From positions 1 to 38,238 of the forward strand of contig SVPI01000018.1 in the NCBI GenBank assembly GCA_015065935.1: a stretch of DNA of 38,238 bases, read 5' to 3'. The position numbers were made by a program, and so were the translations under genes. The notes below the pieces were generated by a model. It was not told the DNA's origin, did not search any database, and saw only the letters and a program-made list of their open reading frames with translations. Numbering within the stretch: position 1 is the stretch's first letter; each line of letters opens with the position of its first letter. This document shows, piece after piece, positions 32,588 through 38,238 of the stretch. The stretch comes from Oscillospiraceae bacterium. GTDB taxonomy: Bacteria; Bacillota; Clostridia; Oscillospirales; Acutalibacteraceae.

Positions 32588-33256
32588 TTATCCGTAAATT
32601 TTAGGGTCGGTATATTTATCAACAAATTCTATTTCATTTTTATTTTCCTGCTCTAAAAACCATTTGAAAACTTCGGGGTTTGTAAGGGTGTCTGTCCAAG
32701 CATCGTGACCGTTTTCGGGATAAATTGTAAGCCTTGCATTACCTCCGCAATTATTAACGGCATCAACCATTTTCTTTGATTCTTCAGCAAACACCGTTGG
32801 GTCCTTTGCTCCGTGGAAAGCCCAGACAGGAACATTTGCAAGGCGGCCTGCGTTCCAATACATTCCGCCGCCGCAAATGGGCACCATTGCGGCAAAAACC
32901 TCGGGCATACTCATTCCAAGCTGCCAGGCGGCGTAACCACCCATTGAAATGCCTAAAAGATATACTTTTTTATCATCAACAAAGGGCATTTTAATAATTT
33001 CCCGAACAGTTGCCTTTAGCTGCTCAAACATATCAAACCAGGTGTTTTCACTGCAATAAGGCATTATAGAAACAAACGGAAAATTTTCAAATTTAGAGGT
33101 GTGCACAAAATAGCCGTCATTTTTAAGGTTGTCTGCACCGTGGTCCCTGTTTCCCGCACCGTGAAGTGAAATAATTAGGGGGTATCTTTCCTTCTCGTTA
33201 AATCCTTTAGGATACCTAATAACACAATCAAGGCTGCCTATTTTCGTTACTTCCAT
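32588..33256 (-). CDS. Cytosolic alpha/beta hydrolase (PHB-depolymerase/feruloyl-esterase-like) 2
   Basis: A 222-residue paralogue of the esterase at 30528. It has SLHGAGNRDHG, nucleophile Ser104 in LGISMGGYAAW, acid Asp152 in HGAKDPTV and base His184 in ENGHDAWTD. It has no signal peptide. GGAGGGG precedes the ATG. It leads the three-gene operon, transcribed from the promoter at 33280-33308. Two esterases in one operon suggest two ester types or positions on the same substrate. Specificity cannot be read. Confidence 0.85.
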   Translation of the reverse strand: MEVTKIGSLDCVIRYPKGFNEKERYPLIISLHGAGNRDHGADNLKNDGYFVHTSKFENFPFVSIMPYCSENTWFDMFEQLKATVREIIKMPFVDDKKVYLLGISMGGYAAWQLGMSMPEVFAAMVPICGGGMYWNAGRLANVPVWAFHGAKDPTVFAEESKKMVDAVNNCGGNARLTIYPENGHDAWTDTLTNPEVFKWFLEQENKNEIEFVDKYTDPKIYG

Positions 33257-33279
33257 TTTTACCCCTCCATTTTACCTTG

Positions 33280-33308
33280 ATTTTAACACACTCCTCTCCC
33301 CTTTTCAA
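33280..33308 (-). promoter_or_regulatory. Promoter of the esterase-propeller-esterase operon
   Basis: Minus strand TTGAAA (33303-33308), a 17-base spacer starting AGGGGAGAGG, and TAAAAT (33280-33285). The layout and purine-rich spacer are like the GH79 promoter at 2398-2426. Confidence 0.65.
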
Positions 33309-33554
33309 CCATAAAAACACAACCAATAATTTATTTTTTATTTGCATTAAGAGTTTTTATAATTTGCAAATGCACACCTGTATTTGCATTTTAAAATAAT
33401 CATCCTGCAAAAGTCAAAATTTTTATAAAAACGGTCAATTAAAGCATAGAATTTCAGGTCAATAATGCAATAAAATTTTAATATGGCTATCAAACAAGAC
33501 ATCAATTTTAACATATTTTAATTTTTTTAGCAAAATCCTGCTTACTTTTTTACG
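33309..33554. other. AT-rich intergenic region with repeated TTTGCATT motifs
   Basis: No gene is seen in this gap between divergent operons. It holds TTTGCATT at 33341, a TTTGCAAATGCA palindromic motif at 33363 and ATTTGCATTTT at 33382. The second and third form an inverted repeat (AAATGCA with TGCATTT). They may be binding sites for an unidentified regulator. Confidence 0.35.
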
Positions 33555-33583
33555 TTGACTTTTCTCTGCTTTATATATAAACT
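33555..33583 (+). promoter_or_regulatory. Promoter of the GtrA/cellobiose phosphorylase operon
   Basis: TTGACT (33555-33560), a 17-base spacer and TAAACT (33578-33583). The -10 is a moderate match. Confidence 0.5.
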
Positions 33584-33619
33584 TGTAGTATATTAAAAGA
33601 TTTTTTTGAGAGGTTTTAA

Positions 33620-34027
33620 ATGTCAATTAAAGATTGTTTAATTAAATACAAAAACATTATAACGTACGCTTTTTTTGGTGCACTGACAACGGCTTTAAAT
33701 GTTATTGCCTATCATCTGCTTTATGATGTATTAAAGATTCCTAACACACTTTCCGTTGCCGTGGCTTGGGTTTTAAGTGTTGCCTTTGCTTTTGTTACCA
33801 ATAAACTATTTGTTTTTGAAAGCAAAAGCTGGCAGGCAAAAATTGCCGCAAAGGAAGCCTTTGACTTTTTTATTTGCCGTATAGCAACCGGTGTTTTAGA
33901 GGTTGCTTTAATGTTCTTATTAGTTGATATATTAAAATTCAACGGAACTGTTATGAAACTGATAACAAATGTAATTGTTATAATTTTGAACTATATTGCA
34001 AGTAAGCTTGTGATTTTTAAAAAATAA
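33620..34027 (+). CDS. GtrA-family membrane protein
   Basis: A 135-residue protein with four helices and the GtrA pattern: YAFFGALTTALNVIAYHLLYDVLKIPN at the start, SVAFAFVTNKLFVFESKSW in the centre, and RIATGVLEVALMFLLVDIL and NYIASKLVIFKK later. Family members are thought to move undecaprenyl-phosphate-linked sugars in envelope glycosylation. It lies 20 bases before cellobiose phosphorylase, so the two may share a transcript, though no functional link is known. The ATG follows GAGAGG. Confidence 0.88.
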   Translation: MSIKDCLIKYKNIITYAFFGALTTALNVIAYHLLYDVLKIPNTLSVAVAWVLSVAFAFVTNKLFVFESKSWQAKIAAKEAFDFFICRIATGVLEVALMFLLVDILKFNGTVMKLITNVIVIILNYIASKLVIFKK

Positions 34028-34047
34028 AAGCTGAAGGGTGATTATTT

Positions 34048-36492
34048 ATGAAGTTCGGACATTTTGATGATTTAAAAAAGGAATATGTCATTGAAACACC
34101 AAACACACCGTATCCCTGGATAAATTATCTCGGAAACGAAGCCTTTTTCTCGATGATTTCAAACACCTGCGGCGGTTACTCCTTTTACCGCGATGCAAAA
34201 CTTCGAAGAATAACTCGTTTTCGCTACAACAATGTTCCCCTTGATGATGGCGGAAGATATTTTTACATTAAAGACGGCGATACCGTTTGGAGTCCGGGAT
34301 ATAGGCCTATGCGCACTCCCCTTGATAAATATGAGTGTCGCCACGGTATGGGCTACACCGTTGTTCACGGCGAGAAAAACGGCATTACAGCCGACTGCAC
34401 CTTCTTTGTTCCCTTGAATTATGATGGCGAAATCCAAAAAGTTGCTCTTTCCAACAACACAAACGAAACCAAAGAAATAACCCTTCATTCCTTTGTGGAA
34501 TTTGCCCTTTGGGATGGTCTTGATGACCAAACAAACTTCCAGCGCAACCTCTCGGTTGGCGAGGTTGAGGTTGAGGGTAATGTTATTTACCATAAAACCG
34601 AATATCGCGAAAGAAGAAATCATTTTGCCTTTTACAGCGTTAACACCGACATTTGCGGCTTTGACACCGACCGCGAGGACTTTTTAGGTATTTACAACGG
34701 CTTTGACCACCCTGAAACCGTTTGCGAAACAGGCCCTAAAAACTCCGTTGCTGTTGGTTGGGCGCCTGTTGGCTCACACTGTATAAATATTACACTTGCC
34801 GCAGGCGAAACAAAGGAGCTTGTTTTCATTTTAGGTTATGTAGAAAATGATGATGACAAAAAATGGACAAGTCTTAATGTAATTAACAAGGAAAAAGCCT
34901 ACGCTATGATTAAGGCGTTTGATACAGCCGCTAAGGCCGATGCGGCCCTTAACGAGCTTAAAACCTACTGGGATGAATTGCTGAGTATTTTCACTATTAA
35001 AAGTGAGGATAAAAAATTAGACCGCACGGTTAATATCTGGAATCAGTATCAAACAATGATTACTTTTAATATGTCAAGAAGCGCCTCCTATTTTGAAAGC
35101 GGAATTGGCAGAGGAATGGGATTTAGAGACAGCAATCAGGACCTTCTCGGCTTTGTTCATTTAGCCCCCGAAAGAGCCAGACAGCGCATCATTGACCTTG
35201 CTTCAACACAGCTTACCGATGGCGGCGCATATCATCAGTATCAGCCGCTGACCAAAAAAGGCAACGATGAGCTTGGCGGCAATTTTGGTGATGACCCCAT
35301 GTGGCTTGTTGCTTCCACTGCTGCATACATAAAAGAGACAGGCGACCTTAACATTCTGAATGAAATGGTTCCTTATGATAACAACGATAAACTTGCCGAC
35401 ACTTTATTTGACCATTTGCGCCGCGCCTTCTATCACGTTGTCAATAACAAAGGCCCTCACGGCCTTCCCCTTATTGGCAGGGCCGACTGGAACGACTGCT
35501 TAAATCTTAACTGTATGTCAAAAACTGTTGGGGAAAGCTTCCAGCGCACCGAAAAAACCGACTGCAAGACTGCCGAAAGTCTTATGATTGCAGGACAGTT
35601 CGTTTATTATGGCCGCGATTTTGAAAAGATTTGCTGCTTGCTTGGCAAAACCGAGGAAGCCAATGCCGCGAAAGAGCATATTGCAGCTATGGAGCAGGCC
35701 GTTATAAAGCACGGCTGGGATGGCGAATGGTTTTTACGCGCTTATGACCATTTCAGCCGACCTATCGGCTCTAAAAACTGCGAGAATGGAAAGATTTTCA
35801 TTGAATCCCAGGGCTGGTGCTCAATGGCTGAAATCGGCAAAGAGCAAGGTATGAACATAAAAGCCCTTGACAGCTGCTGGAAGCACCTTGCAACCCCCTA
35901 TGGCTTCGTTGTTCTTGACCCGCCTTACAGCAGATATAATCACGAAATAGGCGAAATTGGCTCCTTTATTCCCGGTTATAAAGAAAACGGCGGTGTTTTC
36001 TGCCACAATAACCCCTGGCTTATGTGCGCCGAAACCATTGCCCGCCGCGGAGATAACGCCTTTGAAATGTATAAGCGCATAGCCCCCGGTTATGTTGAGG
36101 AATTTAGCGATATTCACCGTTTAGAGCCCTATGTTTATGCCCAAATGGTTGGCGGAAAGCCTGCCTATGCTAAAAAGCCGGGCGAAGCTAAAAACTCCTT
36201 TTTAACAGGAACTGCCGCCTGGAACTTTGTGGCAATTTCACAGTTCATTTTGGGAATTCGCCCCGATTATGACGGCCTTGTTATTGACCCCTGCATTGAC
36301 CACAATATGACCGAATTCCATATCACGAGAAAATTCAGAGGAAGCACTTACGAAATTACCGTTAAAAACCCAAACAAGGTTTGTTGCGGTGTTTCAAAAA
36401 TGCTTGTTGATGGAAAAGAAGTTTTAGGCAACATTCTTAAACCCACCGCCCTTGGCGATACTCACAAAGTTGAAATTACACTCGGTGAATAA
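34048..36492 (+). CDS. cbpA: Cellobiose phosphorylase, GH94
   Basis: An 814-residue enzyme almost the same length as clostridial cellobiose phosphorylase and alike throughout. It has the start [20 protein letters not shown], then [63 protein letters not shown] with catalytic Asp483, and [12 protein letters not shown] near the end. It reversibly splits cellobiose with phosphate to glucose 1-phosphate and glucose in the cytosol, saving ATP. The C-terminal beta domain is complete. GAAGGGTGA precedes the ATG. No sugar ABC transporter is in the window, so uptake must be encoded elsewhere. Confidence 0.95.
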   Translation: MKFGHFDDLKKEYVIETPNTPYPWINYLGNEAFFSMISNTCGGYSFYRDAKLRRITRFRYNNVPLDDGGRYFYIKDGDTVWSPGYRPMRTPLDKYECRHGMGYTVVHGEKNGITADCTFFVPLNYDGEIQKVALSNNTNETKEITLHSFVEFALWDGLDDQTNFQRNLSVGEVEVEGNVIYHKTEYRERRNHFAFYSVNTDICGFDTDREDFLGIYNGFDHPETVCETGPKNSVAVGWAPVGSHCINITLAAGETKELVFILGYVENDDDKKWTSLNVINKEKAYAMIKAFDTAAKADAALNELKTYWDELLSIFTIKSEDKKLDRTVNIWNQYQTMITFNMSRSASYFESGIGRGMGFRDSNQDLLGFVHLAPERARQRIIDLASTQLTDGGAYHQYQPLTKKGNDELGGNFGDDPMWLVASTAAYIKETGDLNILNEMVPYDNNDKLADTLFDHLRRAFYHVVNNKGPHGLPLIGRADWNDCLNLNCMSKTVGESFQRTEKTDCKTAESLMIAGQFVYYGRDFEKICCLLGKTEEANAAKEHIAAMEQAVIKHGWDGEWFLRAYDHFSRPIGSKNCENGKIFIESQGWCSMAEIGKEQGMNIKALDSCWKHLATPYGFVVLDPPYSRYNHEIGEIGSFIPGYKENGGVFCHNNPWLMCAETIARRGDNAFEMYKRIAPGYVEEFSDIHRLEPYVYAQMVGGKPAYAKKPGEAKNSFLTGTAAWNFVAISQFILGIRPDYDGLVIDPCIDHNMTEFHITRKFRGSTYEITVKNPNKVCCGVSKMLVDGKEVLGNILKPTALGDTHKVEITLGE

Positions 36493-36497
36493 AATTA

Positions 36498-36529
36498 AAA
36501 ACCCACATCTGACGGATGTGGGTTTTTTC
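36498..36529. terminator. Terminator after cellobiose phosphorylase
   Basis: Stem AACCCACATC / GATGTGGGTT (36500-36509 with 36515-36524), then a T run. It also lies just past the end of the convergent deacetylase gene. Confidence 0.88.
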
Positions 36530-36530
36530 T

Positions 36531-37241
36531 TTATAAAAGCACTTCCCTATTCGTGCCGTAAAAAATATCATTGCGGTTTGAAATGAGTTTGAAAAATTCT
36601 TCAAGTCTTGCCCAATTTTCAGTTTCAATATCCATTTCATAAGCATGACCCCAAATGTAAAAAAGTTGAGGCTCATCGCTTTCACACTCTAAAAACCTTT
36701 TGCCGAGTTCAAAAAGTCGGTCGAACTGAACAATATGAATAGTAGGATTAAAGCGATAAAGATTTTCCTGCAAATCAAAGGATTCAGTGCTTGTAATAGT
36801 GCGGGAATATTTAACACCTGTGTTTTCTTTAATTATCTTGGCAACGCGGTCATCGTTATTAACGCCGCCGCAGGGATATGCCATTCCCTGCACATTGTAG
36901 CCAACAAGTTCGCTTAAATTCAGTCGGTCTTGCTCAACCTGACGGATAATTTCGCTGTCATCAGCAATTTCAGGAAGTCGCGGATGAGTTAAAGTGTGTA
37001 CCGCCACCTCGTGTCCCGCATAAACGTTTTTAACGTCAGAAGGCCAAATTTTGTAATGGGCAATCGGTACGCTTTCCCTGTTTAAAATCCCATTTTTGCC
37101 AAGAAGCTCGGAATTAAGATTAAAGGTGCATTTCAGGTTGTATTTATTAAGCAATCTGATAAGCTGAATGTCCTGTGTTACACCATCATCAAAGCTAAAG
37201 GTAACCGCGCGCTTTTTTGTGCTTTTCCAAGATTTTTCCAT
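36531..37241 (-). CDS. Polysaccharide deacetylase-family protein (NodB fold)
   Basis: A 236-residue protein whose core is a NodB-type domain. Metal and catalytic residues are visible: TFSFDDGVTQD with Asp18/Asp19, and AVHTLTHPRL with His82 and His86 (the H-x3-H motif). MAYPCGG follows, then IWGHAYEMD near the end. It should remove N- or O-acetyl groups from a glycan. There is no signal peptide, so it is likely cytosolic. The ATG at 37241 follows GGCGGTGAT; the frame continues upstream to 37730 only as the antisense of the regulator gene. Promoter at 37272-37300. Confidence 0.88.
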   Translation of the reverse strand: MEKSWKSTKKRAVTFSFDDGVTQDIQLIRLLNKYNLKCTFNLNSELLGKNGILNRESVPIAHYKIWPSDVKNVYAGHEVAVHTLTHPRLPEIADDSEIIRQVEQDRLNLSELVGYNVQGMAYPCGGVNNDDRVAKIIKENTGVKYSRTITSTESFDLQENLYRFNPTIHIVQFDRLFELGKRFLECESDEPQLFYIWGHAYEMDIETENWARLEEFFKLISNRNDIFYGTNREVLL

Positions 37242-37271
37242 AAATATCACCGCCAATTTATTTCTAAATGA

Positions 37272-37300
37272 ATTATACATTTTTAAAACATAAAAGTAAA
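37272..37300 (-). promoter_or_regulatory. Promoter of the deacetylase gene
   Basis: Minus strand TTTACT (37295-37300), a 17-base spacer and TATAAT (37272-37277). Confidence 0.7.
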
Positions 37301-37367
37301 GTGTTTTGGAAAAAGAATTGCTTTCAATGGTGGTACAGTTATGTGGTGATGCTTTATCGACCAAAAC

Positions 37368-37412
37368 AGCAACAGCGTGTTGCTTGTGATTAACTGTCAA
37401 GGCTGATATAAT
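37368..37412 (+). promoter_or_regulatory. Promoter and likely operator of the XRE regulator gene
   Basis: TTGTGA (37384-37389), a 17-base spacer and TATAAT (37407-37412). A perfect inverted repeat AGCAACA-gcg-TGTTGCT (37368-37384) abuts the -35, as expected of an autoregulation site. Confidence 0.6.
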
Positions 37413-37443
37413 ACTATTACAATGATAAAAGGCGGTTTTGCAT

Positions 37444-38106
37444 ATGGAAACAAAAGATATTATTTTAGAACTCAGGACTAAAAAAGGATTATCGCAAGAC
37501 GAACTTGCTGAAAAGGTGTTTGTAACCCGGCAGGCTGTTTCTCGCTGGGAGAATGGTGAAACTATACCAAATACCGAAACGCTTAAAATATTATCAAACC
37601 TTTTTGATGTTTCTATCAATACACTTCTCGGCTCGCCGAGAGAACTTGTATGCGAGTGTTGCGGAATGCCTATTGATGACAGTAATATCAGCCATGAAAA
37701 AGACGGCGCATTAAACGAAGAATATTGCAAATGGTGCTATGCAGACGGTGAATACACACTTGACTTTTTTGAAAAATATAAGGAACTTGGCGGAAAAGAA
37801 AAGTTCGAGGAGTTTAAGAGGCAACTCATCCACGAATTTAACACCTTGCTTCATATTGAGGGTTTACCCAAGGTTGAAAACCTTAATGTCTTGTCGGGGA
37901 GTTTTATCAACCTAGAATATCGACTCCCGAACGGTCAGACCGTAAAATTCCTTGATGATAATGCCACTTACCTTGGCAGCCAACTGGAATGTGAATTCGG
38001 CGGTGACAGATGCTTTGGAATTGCCGCTAATATGGACTTTCTCCTTGTCTGCACATACGAAGAAAACGGCGAAAATCCCGAACTTGTAATATATAAAAAA
38101 AGATAA
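37444..38106 (+). CDS. XRE-family regulator with zinc-ribbon domain
   Basis: A 220-residue protein. Residues about 5-62 are a Cro/CI helix-turn-helix (LRTKKGLSQDELAEKVFVTRQAVSRWENGETIPNTETL). Residues 70-100 hold a zinc ribbon with Cys70, Cys73, Cys95 and Cys98 (CECCGMPIDD ... EYCKWC), like the putative zinc-ribbon domain often fused in Clostridia. A 60-residue helical link and a beta-rich end (FGIAANMDFLLVCTYEENGENPELVIY) follow; the last part is not recognised. It likely binds DNA at the inverted repeat upstream of itself. The ATG at 37444 follows AAAAGGCGG; a TTG two codons earlier is less likely. Confidence 0.85.
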   Translation: METKDIILELRTKKGLSQDELAEKVFVTRQAVSRWENGETIPNTETLKILSNLFDVSINTLLGSPRELVCECCGMPIDDSNISHEKDGALNEEYCKWCYADGEYTLDFFEKYKELGGKEKFEEFKRQLIHEFNTLLHIEGLPKVENLNVLSGSFINLEYRLPNGQTVKFLDDNATYLGSQLECEFGGDRCFGIAANMDFLLVCTYEENGENPELVIYKKR

Positions 38107-38110
38107 AAAT

Positions 38111-38148
38111 GACCGCTGAGGAATCGAAACTCCTCAGCGGCGTTTTTT
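38111..38148. terminator. Terminator after the XRE gene
   Basis: Perfect stem CCGCTGAGGA / TCCTCAGCGG (38113-38122 with 38131-38140), then CG and six T residues. On the minus strand it can also end the right-edge gene. Confidence 0.9.
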
Positions 38149-38152
38149 ACGT

Positions 38153-38236
38153 TTATCGGACTACCGAAGAATGGCTATAGATATAGAACTCCTCTTGGCT
38201 CGGCATCCACTTCTTTTCCTTTGGTGGGAAAGTGGC
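38153..38236 (-). CDS. C-terminal end of a minus-strand gene cut by the right edge, unknown product
   Basis: One minus-strand frame is open from the edge to a TAA at 38153-38155, giving 27 residues: ATFPPKEKKWMPSQEEF, then YIYSHSSVVR. The sequence is protein-like and ends directly beside a terminator that works in this direction. Too short to identify. Confidence 0.45.
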   Translation of the reverse strand, partial: ATFPPKEKKWMPSQEEFYIYSHSSVVR

Positions 38237-38238
38237 GT

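Noticed and set aside
37242-37730. Upstream extension of the deacetylase frame by about 160 codons
   Set aside because: It is antisense to the XRE gene, rich in Ser and Cys codons typical of shadow frames, and the NodB domain starts right after a good ribosome site at 37241.
1-38238. CRISPR array, toxin-antitoxin, phage defence or biosynthetic gene cluster
   Set aside because: No spaced direct repeats, cas, restriction, nuclease-ATPase pairs or synthetase genes were found in any frame.

Overview
The window looks like a chromosomal segment of a low-to-middling GC, spore-forming Firmicute of class Clostridia, probably a gut or rumen Oscillospirales/Ruminococcaceae-type anaerobe. The evidence is a spoVAC sporulation gene plus a decayed second spoVAC fragment, AGGAG-type ribosome binding sites, consensus sigma-A promoters, U-tailed intrinsic terminators, a tandem glycine riboswitch, and a closely Clostridium-like GH94 cellobiose phosphorylase. 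The code appears standard: TAA, TAG and TGA all end genes. I see no tRNA, rRNA, CRISPR array, phage genes or complete insertion sequence. The species assignment is inference.

Left third (1-19200): a cut-off gene tail and a small hairpin array precede a lipoprotein gene. Then come a cytoplasmic GH79-type glycosidase, a coupled pair of endonuclease/exonuclease/phosphatase-fold enzymes with a TAG-interrupted small ORF behind them, a Ca2+/cation antiporter, a ZIP metal transporter, a membrane-anchored alpha/beta hydrolase and a Cof-type HAD phosphatase. A tandem glycine riboswitch plus terminator sits before an alanine/glycine:sodium symporter. An AraC regulator is divergent from a GH106-like glycosidase, which is followed by a YgjV-type membrane protein. 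A NagD-like phosphatase lies behind a sodium-dependent amino acid/neurotransmitter-type transporter. spoVAC, a YitT-family protein, the spoVAC remnant with a palindromic repeat, an M28 peptidase with membrane segments inside its catalytic domain, and a 57-residue small protein complete this part.

Middle (19200-30500): a MATE transporter, then what appears to be a compact carbohydrate-use locus. Two paralogous, unassigned glycoside-hydrolase-like proteins each sit beside their own AraC regulator, and the two regulators are themselves paralogues. Associated genes are a DMT permease, an MFS permease, an amidohydrolase, an N-acylglucosamine 2-epimerase with all four expected active-site residues, and a PhnP-like metallo-beta-lactamase-fold enzyme. 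The epimerase suggests an N-acetylhexosamine-type substrate; the actual substrate is not shown by the sequence.

Right part (30500-38238): a three-gene operon encodes two related cytosolic serine esterases flanking a beta-propeller glycosidase-like protein. Next come a GtrA-family membrane protein, cellobiose phosphorylase, a small polysaccharide deacetylase (minus strand), an XRE regulator with a zinc ribbon, and the tail of a gene running off the right edge. Most polysaccharide-related enzymes here lack signal peptides, so the picture is intracellular breakdown of imported oligosaccharides under several local regulators. The best candidates for something undescribed are the duplicated hydrolase/AraC locus and the esterase-propeller-esterase operon.
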